From Chloroflexota bacterium (GTDB taxonomy: Bacteria > Chloroflexota > Limnocylindria > Limnocylindrales > CSP1-4): 20,791 nucleotides of DNA. The translations under genes were made by a program, and so were the position numbers. The stretch spans positions 1 to 20,791 of the forward strand of contig JACCQX010000177.1 of the NCBI GenBank assembly GCA_013813905.1, read 5' to 3'. The notes under the pieces were generated by a model. That model did not search any database and was not told the DNA's origin. It saw nothing but the letters and a program-made list of their open reading frames with translations. This document shows, piece after piece, positions 1 through 7,601 of the stretch. How positions within the stretch are numbered: position 1 is the first letter of the stretch; each line of letters starts with the position of its first letter.

Positions 1-369
1 CGTCTTGCCTCGCGCATCGCGCGCGTGCTGGCCGGCAAGCACAAGCCGGGCTATGCCACGCACATGGACACCGGCGACCACGTGATCGTGCTCAACGCCG
101 GCAAGATCTCCGTCTCCCGCGACAAGCGTGAGACCAAGGTCTACGCTCGCCACAGTGGCTACCCCGGCGGTTTCCGTCAGGAGACGTTGGGCGACCTGCT
201 CGCCCGGCGACCGGAAGAGGTCATCCGTCGCGCGGTGAAGGGCATGCTGCCGCGCACGACCCTGGGTGTCCAGCAATCGCGCAAGCTCAAGATCTACGCG
301 GGCCCCGATCACCCGCACGATGCGCAGCGGCCAGAGCCGTTGCCCGAGACGGGAGCGTTGGTTCGATGA
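1..369 (+). CDS. rplM: 50S ribosomal protein L13 (5' end cut by window)
   Basis: Large-subunit ribosomal protein that binds 23S rRNA early in 50S assembly. The reading frame is open from base 1 (the first codons read R-L-A-S-R-I-A) and ends at TGA 367-369, so about the last 122 codons are present and the true start lies upstream. Recognised by [12 protein letters not shown] near the start of the visible part, then the [12 protein letters not shown] segment, the [12 protein letters not shown] segment and the C-terminal [13 protein letters not shown], all in the family order. The last few residues ([10 protein letters not shown]) are a short non-conserved tail. The stop overlaps the rpsI start (ATGA), the usual rplM-rpsI pairing, which implies coupled translation. 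Confidence 0.96.
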   Translation, partial: RLASRIARVLAGKHKPGYATHMDTGDHVIVLNAGKISVSRDKRETKVYARHSGYPGGFRQETLGDLLARRPEEVIRRAVKGMLPRTTLGVQQSRKLKIYAGPDHPHDAQRPEPLPETGALVR

Positions 370-764
370 TCACGAATGCCTTCTTCTATGGCACCGGGCG
401 GCGCAAGACGAGCATCGCGCGGGTGCGCCTGATGGCCGGCGACGGTGAGGTCGTGGTGAACGGCCGGACCATCGAAGACCATTTCGGCAATGCCGTGAAC
501 CTGGGCGAGATCATGATGCCCTTCCGGGTCACCGGCACGGAGGGTCGCTACAACGCGCTGGTCAAGGTCGAGGGCGGCGGCTATCAGGGGCAGGCCGGCG
601 CCATCCGCCACGGCATCGCGCGCGCTCTGCTCCAGTCCGACCCGGACGCGGCGCGTCTGGCCCTCCGCCAATCGGGTTATCTGACGCGCGATCCGCGCAT
701 GAAGGAGCGCAAGAAGTTCGGCCTGAAGCGAGCCCGTAAGGCGCCGCAGTACACCAAGCGCTGA
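366..764 (+). CDS. rpsI: 30S ribosomal protein S9
   Basis: Small-subunit ribosomal protein whose C-terminal tail reaches the decoding region and contacts P-site tRNA. The 132-residue product has the usual family length. It shows [14 protein letters not shown] near residues 9-22, the [19 protein letters not shown] segment in the middle, and the basic C-terminus [17 protein letters not shown] ending in the invariant Lys-Arg. The ATG shares bases with the rplM stop, so the start is fixed by context. It is followed after 22 bases by a TPR gene rather than directly by glmM, which is the neighbour often seen in Actinomycetota. Confidence 0.98.
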   Translation: MITNAFFYGTGRRKTSIARVRLMAGDGEVVVNGRTIEDHFGNAVNLGEIMMPFRVTGTEGRYNALVKVEGGGYQGQAGAIRHGIARALLQSDPDAARLALRQSGYLTRDPRMKERKKFGLKRARKAPQYTKR

Positions 765-786
765 TGATCGGCGCCGTGCGACGGCC

Positions 787-1467
787 TTGAGCGACCCGGT
801 CTTCGAGCGTTACAAGGAGGCCCTCAAGCAGGGTCACCTGGCGCTGCTGCGCGGCCGGCCCCAGGATGCTCTCGAGCGGTACACGGAAGCGGCCGCACTG
901 GCCGATCACCGCGCTCTGCCGCACCTCAGCGTAGGCTCCGTGCTGCTCCAGCTGGGTCGCGCCGATGATGCCTTGAGCGCCTACGAGCGCGCCGTAACGC
1001 GGGCACCCGAGGACCCCGCCGGCCATGCCGGTCGAGCCTCCGCCCTGAGTGCCCTGGGGCGACCGGCGGAGGCGGCCGCGGCCACCGCTCAGGCCACCGC
1101 CATCGCCGAGCTGGTCGCTCGCCGGCGCTCGGATGCTGCTACCGCCGCGGACGAGGCGGCCCGAGGCGCTGGGCCGGAAGCGCTGCTCGAGTCCGCCGAA
1201 GCTCAGGGATCGGGCGGCAAGGCCACTGCGGTCGACAGGTTCGTGGCAGCGGCGGATCTCTACCTCGCTCGATCGGAGCTCGACGCCGCCTCGGACGCCT
1301 GTCAGCGGGCGCTGGCCCTCGCGCCCGGCTCGCCGGCGGTCCATCTGGCCATGCGCCGCGCAGCGGGAGCTGGATCCGCGTTTGGCGGCCATCGCCGACG
1401 CCGCGCGCGGACCCGGCGCCTCGGGAGCCGCGGCGGGCGGCTGACGGCTTCCGGCACGTCCGCCTGA
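787..1467 (+). CDS. Tetratricopeptide repeat protein, probable C-terminal frameshift
   Basis: A 226-residue soluble protein with three or four TPR helix pairs. Repeat-like units lie near residues 10-45 (HLALLRGRPQDALERYTEA), 46-79 (GSVLLQLGRADDALSAYERA), 80-113 and 150-190 (YLARSELDAASDACQRALAL). TPRs mediate protein-protein contact; the partner is unknown. There is no signal peptide or membrane segment. The TTG start follows rpsI closely and has no clear Shine-Dalgarno sequence. After about residue 190 the frame turns into Arg/Gly-rich low complexity, while the +1 frame over 1351-1444 reads AQRELDPRLAAIADAARGPG and stops at TGA 1442-1444, with codon usage typical of coding DNA here. One extra base near 1350-1365 would explain this, from a real mutation or a sequence error. 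Position between rpsI and cdaA gives no firm functional clue. Confidence 0.72.
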   Translation: MSDPVFERYKEALKQGHLALLRGRPQDALERYTEAAALADHRALPHLSVGSVLLQLGRADDALSAYERAVTRAPEDPAGHAGRASALSALGRPAEAAAATAQATAIAELVARRRSDAATAADEAARGAGPEALLESAEAQGSGGKATAVDRFVAAADLYLARSELDAASDACQRALALAPGSPAVHLAMRRAAGAGSAFGGHRRRRARTRRLGSRGGRLTASGTSA

Positions 1468-1482
1468 GCCTGACCTGCGTGC

Positions 1483-1488
1483 TACGAT
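1483..1488 (+). promoter_or_regulatory. Candidate -10 element for leaderless cdaA transcript
   Basis: TACGAT fits the TANNNT form of a sigma70 -10 element and is followed by exactly six bases and then the cdaA GTG at 1495. That geometry would place transcription initiation on the start codon itself. No convincing -35 hexamer is visible upstream. The same arrangement occurs before recO and the prenyl synthase gene. Confidence 0.45.
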
Positions 1489-1494
1489 CGGGCA

Positions 1495-2493
1495 GTGATC
1501 GACCAGCTGCTGGACCTGGTCGAGAGGATCCAGATCCAGCCCACCGCGCTCCTCGACATAGGACTGACGGCCCTCCTGATCTACGGGCTGTTCAGCCTCA
1601 TCCAGGGTACGCGCGCGGTGCGGCTGGTCGTGGGGGCCATCCTGCTGCTGGTGGTCTATGTCGCCGCTCAGGCCTTGGAGCTGCGACTGCTCTCGGGCAT
1701 CATGGAGACCGGCGCCGTGGTCGGCCTCCTGGCCCTGGTGGTCATCTTCCAGCCCGAGCTGCGACGTGCCCTGGAGCGCATCGGTCGTGTCGGGTCCCTG
1801 GGCTGGGTCTTCGGCAACGCTCATCAGCGCGATTCCCAGCGAGTCCCCGCCGTGCTCGCCCGTACAGCCGTGACACTCGCCGCCGGGCGCATCGGCGCGC
1901 TCATCGTGGTGGAGCGCGAGACCGGCCTCCAGGACACCGCCGAGGCAGGCGTGATGGTCCACGCCGATCTCTCCCCGGAACTGCTCCACTCGATCTTCAC
2001 GCCTCATGCCGCCCTGCACGACGGGGCGGTGATCGTCCGCGGTGAACGGATCGTGGCGGCCGGCGTGGTGCTGCCCCTGTCGGAGACATCGGTCCACCGG
2101 GAGCGATTCGGGACCCGGCATCGAGCGGCGATCGGCATCACGGAGCAGACCGACGCCCTGGCCATCGTGGTCAGTGAGGAGTCGGGCTCGGTCAGCCTGG
2201 TCGAACGAGGGCGCATCCTGCGCAACATGGATGAGGAGCGACTGCGCAATGCGCTGACCGCCCTGCTGCGGTCCACTGACGGTCTGGGACGGGCGGCCGT
2301 TTCGCGCGCGGTCGGTCGCGGGTCCTGGGATCGGGGCTCTCGGCTCCGCCGCCTCCGCTCGCGACGAGCCGCTGCGGCTCGCATCGCCGGTGAGGCCGGG
2401 TCCGGCGGGCAGTCGGCGGGTGGGCCCGCAGGGACGCCACGTCCGACGGCAGCGTCGCCCGCATCCGGGGGACCGGCGAGTCACTTGGAATGA
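1495..2493 (+). CDS. cdaA: Membrane diadenylate cyclase (c-di-AMP synthase), CdaA/DacA type
   Basis: Condenses two ATP into the second messenger cyclic di-AMP at the cytoplasmic membrane. The 332-residue product has three hydrophobic segments at about residues 18-37, 42-60 and 67-87, then FQPELRRALERIG, as in Bacillus CdaA. The DAC catalytic domain spans about 100-255, with both hallmark motifs: D176-G-A178 and R208-H-R-A-A212 preceded by FGT. The usual length is near 270; this one carries about 70 extra C-terminal residues rich in Arg, Ala, Gly and Pro, of unknown role. The GTG start lacks a Shine-Dalgarno sequence but sits six bases after TACGAT, suggesting a leaderless mRNA. The stop overlaps the ybbR ATG (ATGA). 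In other bacteria CdaA, CdaR and GlmM form a complex in which GlmM inhibits CdaA; the same three genes are consecutive here. Confidence 0.95.
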   Translation: MIDQLLDLVERIQIQPTALLDIGLTALLIYGLFSLIQGTRAVRLVVGAILLLVVYVAAQALELRLLSGIMETGAVVGLLALVVIFQPELRRALERIGRVGSLGWVFGNAHQRDSQRVPAVLARTAVTLAAGRIGALIVVERETGLQDTAEAGVMVHADLSPELLHSIFTPHAALHDGAVIVRGERIVAAGVVLPLSETSVHRERFGTRHRAAIGITEQTDALAIVVSEESGSVSLVERGRILRNMDEERLRNALTALLRSTDGLGRAAVSRAVGRGSWDRGSRLRRLRSRRAAAARIAGEAGSGGQSAGGPAGTPRPTAASPASGGPASHLE

Positions 2494-3809
2494 GGCGCCT
2501 GGTCAGCTTCTTCCTGCGCAACTGGCCCTTGAAGCTCGGTGCCGTGGCCCTGGCCACGATCCTCTACGGCGGCTTGGTGCTATCGGAAAGCACCCTCACC
2601 TGGGGAGGACAGGTGCGCATCGAGACGATCGACCCGCCCCCCAACGCGGCTGTCGGCGCCGTCCCCGTGGAAGTCAGCGGGATCCGTTACCGGGCCCCCA
2701 TCGAGGTCGCCCGGCGGCTGACCAACGGGTCGTTTCGCGCCTACGTCGACCTGAGTGGCATCGAACCGCAGCCCGGAGGTGAGTCGGTCCGTCTGACGGT
2801 CCAGGTGGAGGCGGTCGACCCGGCCGTGGAGATCGTGGACTACGAGCCCGAGTCCGTGGAGATCCTGATCGATCCGCTGGTCACCCGTGAGATCCCCGTG
2901 ACGGTCGATGAAGGCATCATCCCCGACCGGCTGGACGTGGGGCCGCCCCAGGTCCAGCCCCCGAGCGTGACACTGAGTGGAGGCAGTTCCCGGGTGAGGA
3001 GCGTGCGCTCCGCAGTGGCCCGCGTGGGTATCGACGGCAGCGCCATCAACATCGACGAGGAGGTGGAGGTCGAGCTGCTGGACGACTCGGGCAACCTCGT
3101 GCCCGGCGTGCAGGTGACTCCCGAGCGTGTCCGCGTCAGGATCTCCGTCGCGCCCAGCATCGAGACGGCCACGCTGCCCGTAAGGCCGCTGATCGAGGGC
3201 GACATGGCGCCGGGCTACGTGCTGGGGTCCATCCAGGTCGAGCCCAAGTCGGTGACCGTCAGTGGTGCCGAAACGGACGTCGCCACGCTGGGCCTGGTGG
3301 CCACGGAGCCCATCGATGTCAGCGGGCGGACCGGCCTCGTCGAGGTCGAGGCCGCGCTCGACCTTCCGCCGCGGGTCAACGCCAGCGGCACGGAGACCGT
3401 CAGCGTGCTCCTGGAGATCGTGCCGGACGAGGGCGCACAGATCTTCCAGGCCGGCCTGAGGTTGGCCTCGACCGAGCCGGATCTGGCCTACACGGTCTCT
3501 CCCTCGTCTGTGCTGGTGACCCTTTCCGGCACGCTGCCCGTGCTCCGCGGACTCGACGTCGGATCGCTGCTGGGGACCGCTTCTGTGGCGGGGCTCGAGC
3601 CGGGACGGCACGAGGTGCCGGTCGACATCGAGCCTCCGCCGGGCACGGAGGTGGAGGCGGTCGAGCCGGGATCGGTCGTGGTGATCATCAGCGAGGCGCC
3701 GGCGCTGATGGTCTCGCCGGCCCCCGCCTCGTCACCGGTGCCGGAGACGTCGTCGGAGGCCCTTCCGAGCGGGGTCCTGCCGTCGGCCGCGCCTGCGCCC
3801 ACGCCCTGA
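2490..3809 (+). CDS. ybbR: YbbR-domain protein, CdaA regulator CdaR
   Basis: Membrane-anchored extracellular protein known in Bacillota as CdaR, the regulator of CdaA. Residues about 9-32 form the single N-terminal membrane anchor (FFLRNWPLKLGAVALATILYG), a family hallmark. The following 370 residues are beta-rich and contain several YbbR-like repeats, visible as recurring Pro-x-x-Val-x-x-(Ser)Gly steps such as PPSVTLSGG and PKSVTVSGAE. The last 35 or so residues are Pro/Ala/Ser-rich and probably disordered. At 439 residues it fits the family range. The start overlaps the cdaA stop by four bases, and 16 bases separate its stop from glmM. The fold call is firm; the regulatory role is inferred from the conserved cdaA-cdaR-glmM neighbourhood. 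Confidence 0.9.
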   Translation: MRRLVSFFLRNWPLKLGAVALATILYGGLVLSESTLTWGGQVRIETIDPPPNAAVGAVPVEVSGIRYRAPIEVARRLTNGSFRAYVDLSGIEPQPGGESVRLTVQVEAVDPAVEIVDYEPESVEILIDPLVTREIPVTVDEGIIPDRLDVGPPQVQPPSVTLSGGSSRVRSVRSAVARVGIDGSAINIDEEVEVELLDDSGNLVPGVQVTPERVRVRISVAPSIETATLPVRPLIEGDMAPGYVLGSIQVEPKSVTVSGAETDVATLGLVATEPIDVSGRTGLVEVEAALDLPPRVNASGTETVSVLLEIVPDEGAQIFQAGLRLASTEPDLAYTVSPSSVLVTLSGTLPVLRGLDVGSLLGTASVAGLEPGRHEVPVDIEPPPGTEVEAVEPGSVVVIISEAPALMVSPAPASSPVPETSSEALPSGVLPSAAPAPTP

Positions 3810-3825
3810 TGACACGACTCGCCTG

Positions 3826-5157
3826 ATGCCGCGACTCTTCGGCACGGACGGCATCCGCGGCGTGGCGAATGTCGACCTGCGGCCCACGCTGGCCTACGCG
3901 CTGGGCCGCGCGGCCGCCGTCCGACTCCTGGACGGACGCGGCGCGATGGTCGTGGGCCAGGACACGCGCCGCTCCGGCGACATGCTGGTAGCGGCCCTCG
4001 TGGCCGGCGGCACGTCGGCCGGCGCGGATGTCCATCGCCTGGGTGTCTGTCCCACGCCGGCGCTGGCCCTGGTGGCCGGTTCGGGCGCCTTCGGGGCGGG
4101 CATCATGGTCTCCGCCTCACACAATCCGGCCGAGGATAACGGGCTCAAGGTGCTGGACGGGCGCGGCCTGAAACTGGACGACCGGGACGAGGACGAGCTG
4201 GAAGCGCTCATCTGGCGCGCCGAGGAGCTGGCCAGTCCGCCCAATGCCGGCATCGGCCAGGCGGTCGACGCGCACCACCGCCTGGCCGCTTACGTCGATC
4301 ATCGGCTGGGATTGGCGCGTGCCGTGAGCAGCCGACTGCGGGTCGCACTGGACTGTGCCAACGGGTCGGGCGGCAGCGTGGCGCCGCGGATCCTGGCCGC
4401 CACAGGCGCCTCGGTGGATGTCCACTTCGACCAGCCCGACGGCACCAACATCAACCTCGCCTGCGGGGCCACCGCGCCGGGCGCACTGGCTGCGCTCGTG
4501 CGCGACGATGGGGCTGACGTGGGCTTCTGCCTCGACGGCGACGCCGACCGTTGCGTAGCCATCGATGAGCGCGGCGAGGTCGTGGACGGCGACCAGCTCA
4601 TCGGCATCATCGCGCTCGATCGCCTGGCACGAGGCGCGCTGGCGGAGTCCACGGTGGTGGTCAGCATCCTTTCCAACGGTGGCCTGGTGTCCGCCATCGA
4701 GGGGGCCGGCGGCCGCGTGGTGCGAACCCCCGTGGGGGATAAGCACATCCACGACGCCATGGTCGTGTCCGGCGCAGGCCTCGGCGGAGAGAAGAGCGGG
4801 CACGTCATCGTGATGGAGCACACGCGTAGCGGCGACGGCATAGTCACGGCTCTGGAAGTGCTCTCCATCCTGTCGCGCAGCGGGCTGACGCTCTCGGAGC
4901 TGGCGGCGCGGGTGCCACTGTTCCCCCAGCAGCAACGGACCATCGCTGTTCGTCACAAGGAGGGCTGGGAGGCCGATCGGGCGCTTGCCGACGCGGTACA
5001 TGCGGCGGAGACCGAGCTGGCCGGTCGGGGCCGGGTGGTCGTCCGACCGTCGGGCACTGAGCCGGCCCTGCGGATCATGATCGAGGGCGACGATGCGGAA
5101 CGCGTCACGGCCCTGGTCGACGCCCTCGGGAGTCTCGCCAGCGAGCGACTAAACTAG
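3826..5157 (+). CDS. glmM: Phosphoglucosamine mutase
   Basis: Converts glucosamine-6-phosphate to glucosamine-1-phosphate, the step between GlmS and GlmU on the way to UDP-GlcNAc. The 443-residue product has the family length and all four domains. It opens with LFGTDGIRGVAN, then shows the phosphoserine loop GIMVSASHNPAEDNG with catalytic Ser98. The magnesium loop D237-G-D-A-D-R242, the sugar-binding loop GGEKSGHVIV and the phosphate loop RPSGTEPALRIM near the C-terminus follow. No key residue is missing. It follows cdaA-ybbR directly and precedes glmS, so wall precursor synthesis and c-di-AMP production are encoded together. The end of the gene (codons CTA AAC before TAG) includes TAAACT, a possible -10 for glmS. 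Confidence 0.97.
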   Translation: MPRLFGTDGIRGVANVDLRPTLAYALGRAAAVRLLDGRGAMVVGQDTRRSGDMLVAALVAGGTSAGADVHRLGVCPTPALALVAGSGAFGAGIMVSASHNPAEDNGLKVLDGRGLKLDDRDEDELEALIWRAEELASPPNAGIGQAVDAHHRLAAYVDHRLGLARAVSSRLRVALDCANGSGGSVAPRILAATGASVDVHFDQPDGTNINLACGATAPGALAALVRDDGADVGFCLDGDADRCVAIDERGEVVDGDQLIGIIALDRLARGALAESTVVVSILSNGGLVSAIEGAGGRVVRTPVGDKHIHDAMVVSGAGLGGEKSGHVIVMEHTRSGDGIVTALEVLSILSRSGLTLSELAARVPLFPQQQRTIAVRHKEGWEADRALADAVHAAETELAGRGRVVVRPSGTEPALRIMIEGDDAERVTALVDALGSLASERLN

Positions 5158-5204
5158 GCGGCCGCGCTGCACCGGTGCGGTCGTGAGGGAGGCAGGACGG
5201 GCGG
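5158..5204 (+). promoter_or_regulatory. glmM-glmS gap with palindrome and Shine-Dalgarno
   Basis: This 47-base gap holds the perfect 10-bp palindrome GCACCGGTGC (5169-5178) and a purine-rich GAGGGAGG (5185-5192), which could serve as the glmS ribosome-binding site, although 12 bases from the ATG is somewhat far. Just upstream, at the end of glmM, TAAACT (5150-5155) resembles a -10 element, with no clear -35. The gap is too short for a glmS ribozyme. Confidence 0.35.
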
Positions 5205-7031
5205 ATGTGCGGCATCGTGGGCTATATCGGACCGCGTGAGGCGGCGCCCATCCTTCTGGAGGGTCTGGCGCGCCTGGAGTACCGCGGCTACGACTCGGCG
5301 GGCATCGCCCTGGTCACCCCGTCGGGTGAGATGTTCGTGGAGAAGCGCGCCGGCAAGCTGGCCAATCTGCGTACGGCCCTGCTGGATGCCACGCCGTCGG
5401 CCGCTGTGGGGCTGGCGCATACGCGCTGGGCGACGCACGGCCGGCCCAACGATCTCAACGCGCATCCCCACGCGGACTGCACCGGCGAGATCACCGTCAT
5501 CCACAACGGCATCATCGAGAACTTCCAGGAGCTGCGCAGCGGACTGGCCGCCCGCGGACATCGACTGGAGTCGGACACCGATACGGAGGCGCTGGCCCAC
5601 ATGGTGGAGGAGGCCTACGCGGGGGACATCGCCGAGGCCGTCCGAGCCGCCCTGCGCCAGGCCCATGGCGCCTACGCCGTGGCGGTCCTGCACAAGGGCG
5701 AGCCGGGGCGCCTCGTTGGCGCACGCATGAACGTGCCGCTCATCGTGGGTGTGGGCGACGGGGAGAACTTCCTGGCCTCGGACGTGGCGGCGGTGCTGGC
5801 CCACACCCGGCGGGTCATCTTCCTGGAGGAAGGCGACGTGGCCGATCTGGACGCGACGTCGATCAGCATCACGGGCGTGGACGGCTCGGCGCGCGAGCGC
5901 GTGGTGAGCGATATCGATTGGACCCTGGAGGCTGCCGAGAAGGGCGGCTTCGAGCACTTCATGCTCAAGGAGATGCACGAGCAGCCCCAGGCTATCCGCG
6001 CCTCGATCACCGGGCGCCTCCATGGCGACGAGATCCGGGCCGATGAGCTGCTGCCGGTGATGGACGCCATCGTCCGCGCCGAGCGTGTGGAGTTCGTGGC
6101 CTGTGGCAGCGCCAACTATGCCGCCGCTGTGGCCGCCTACGTGTTCCAGGAGTGGACGGACCTGCCGGCGCGCTGGAACATCGGCTCGGAGTTCCGTTAC
6201 AGCCCGCCGCCGCTGGACGACCGGACGTTGGTCGTGGCCGTCACGCAGTCCGGTGAGACCGCCGACACCATCGCTCCCGCACGTCTCGCCCGCGAGCGGG
6301 GCTGCCCGCTCATCGCGGTCACCAACACGGTAGGTTCGGCCATCACGCGGGAGGCCGACGCAGTGATGTTCCTCCAGGCCGGGCCGGAGATCGCCGTGGT
6401 CGCCACCAAGACCTTCGCCACGCAGGTCACCACGCTGATCATCCTGGCCGCGGCCGTGGCCAAGGCGCGCGGCGTGCTCGACGTCGCGAAGGAGCGCGAG
6501 CTGGTGAGCGCACTGCGTGAGCTGCCCGACAAGGCAGAGCAGGCGCTGGCCATGGGCAGCCACGCCCGGGAACTGGCGCGCCGCTATATGAACTCGCGCG
6601 GTTTCATGTTCGTTGGCCGTGGCGTAACCTATCCCGTGGCCTTGGAGGGTGCGCTTAAGCTCAAGGAGGTCTCCTACGTCCACGCTGAGGGCTATGCCGC
6701 CGGAGAGCTGAAGCACGGGCCCATCTCGCTGCTCGATGCGGAGGTCCCGCTGGTGGCCATCGCCACGCGCTCCTCGCTCCAGGAGAAGCTGATCAGCAAC
6801 GTGATGGAGGGTCGTGCGCGCGACGCCAGGGTCCTGGCCGTCGCCACGCAGGGAGATGACGCGATGCTCGGCCTGGCCGACGACATCCTGTGGGTCCCTG
6901 ACACCCTGGAGGCGCTCAGCCCCGCGCTGGCGGCGATCCCGCTGCAGTTGTTCGCCTATCACATGGCAGTGGTGCGCGGTACGGACGTCGATCAGCCCCG
7001 CAACCTAGCCAAGTCGGTCACGGTCGAGTAG
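5205..7031 (+). CDS. glmS: Glutamine-fructose-6-phosphate aminotransferase (isomerizing)
   Basis: Makes glucosamine-6-phosphate from fructose-6-phosphate and glutamine, the committed step to UDP-GlcNAc. The 608-residue product has the standard two-part architecture. The N-terminal class II glutaminase starts MCGIVGYIG, with Cys2 becoming the nucleophile after Met removal, and contains RGYDSAGIA, HTRWATHG and HNGIIENF. Two SIS domains follow: ACGSANYAA near residue 300, TQSGETADT near 346-354, then HAEGYAAGELKHGP near 493-506. The C-terminus DVDQPRNLAKSVTVE is the conserved lid of the family. The ATG is certain because Cys2 must follow it. It lies 47 bases after glmM and six before acpS. Confidence 0.98.
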   Translation: MCGIVGYIGPREAAPILLEGLARLEYRGYDSAGIALVTPSGEMFVEKRAGKLANLRTALLDATPSAAVGLAHTRWATHGRPNDLNAHPHADCTGEITVIHNGIIENFQELRSGLAARGHRLESDTDTEALAHMVEEAYAGDIAEAVRAALRQAHGAYAVAVLHKGEPGRLVGARMNVPLIVGVGDGENFLASDVAAVLAHTRRVIFLEEGDVADLDATSISITGVDGSARERVVSDIDWTLEAAEKGGFEHFMLKEMHEQPQAIRASITGRLHGDEIRADELLPVMDAIVRAERVEFVACGSANYAAAVAAYVFQEWTDLPARWNIGSEFRYSPPPLDDRTLVVAVTQSGETADTIAPARLARERGCPLIAVTNTVGSAITREADAVMFLQAGPEIAVVATKTFATQVTTLIILAAAVAKARGVLDVAKERELVSALRELPDKAEQALAMGSHARELARRYMNSRGFMFVGRGVTYPVALEGALKLKEVSYVHAEGYAAGELKHGPISLLDAEVPLVAIATRSSLQEKLISNVMEGRARDARVLAVATQGDDAMLGLADDILWVPDTLEALSPALAAIPLQLFAYHMAVVRGTDVDQPRNLAKSVTVE

Positions 7032-7037
7032 CCACCC

Positions 7038-7601
7038 GTGAACGCGGGCATCCCCGCGCCCGGGGTCCCGGTGCCCGAGGGCACGACCGAGCTGGGCATC
7101 GACATCATCAAGGTCGAACGCATCGCCTCTGCGCTCGGGCGTTTCGGTGAGCGGTTCCAGCGGCGCATCCTGACTGACGACGAGTACCGCTACGTTCGTG
7201 GCCGGCCCGAGACGCTGGCCGGCCGCTGGGCAGCCAAGGAGGCGGTGAGCAAGGTGCTGGGCCTGGGCGTTCGGGGCGTGGGCTGGCGAGAGATCGAGAT
7301 CGTGCGCCTGCCCACGGGCCAGCCCACCGTGCGACTCCATGATCGTGCGCTACGCCGTGCCGAGCAACTGGGCATGACGCGGATCGCGGTCTCCATCAGC
7401 CACGAGCGGGACTACGCCGTGGCCATCGCATCGGGCATCCGCACGGCTGGCGGCAGCTTCGTCTTTCCGGTCGACATGGAGGCCCGCCTGGACGATCGCG
7501 AGCGAGGGATCCTGGCGCGACTGGAACGGATTCGGGCCGACGAGGAGGTCACCCGCGCCGGAGAGGCTTCGCAAGCCGTACCCGATAGGCCGCGGAGATG
7601 A
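7038..7601 (+). CDS. acpS: Holo-[acyl-carrier-protein] synthase
   Basis: Transfers 4'-phosphopantetheine from CoA to acyl carrier protein, activating fatty acid synthesis. The conserved core covers residues about 18-133: GIDIIKVERI with metal-binding Asp22, FQRRILTDDEY, and RWAAKEAVSKVLG with Glu68, then SISHERDYAVAIA. AcpS is usually 120-130 residues. This product has 187, with about 17 extra N-terminal residues and a charged C-terminal tail of about 50 residues (LDDRERGILARLERIRADEE) likely to be helical, function unknown. The GTG follows the glmS stop by six bases with no obvious Shine-Dalgarno sequence. The stop overlaps the nnrD ATG. The acpS-nnrD-alr order is common in actinobacteria and relatives. 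Confidence 0.93.
   Translation: MNAGIPAPGVPVPEGTTELGIDIIKVERIASALGRFGERFQRRILTDDEYRYVRGRPETLAGRWAAKEAVSKVLGLGVRGVGWREIEIVRLPTGQPTVRLHDRALRRAEQLGMTRIAVSISHERDYAVAIASGIRTAGGSFVFPVDMEARLDDRERGILARLERIRADEEVTRAGEASQAVPDRPRR

Noticed and set aside
562..2484. 640-codon open frame on the minus strand
   Set aside because: It lies antisense to rpsI, the TPR gene and cdaA, has no recognisable domain and has the His/Gln/Asp/Gly-rich composition typical of the shadow of GC-rich coding DNA.
5158..5204. glmS ribozyme
   Set aside because: The space before glmS is only 47 bases and lacks the ribozyme core; the ribozyme needs well over 100 bases.
5154..6962. 602-codon open frame on the minus strand
   Set aside because: Antisense to glmS, which is certain from all its motifs; the composition is that of a shadow frame.
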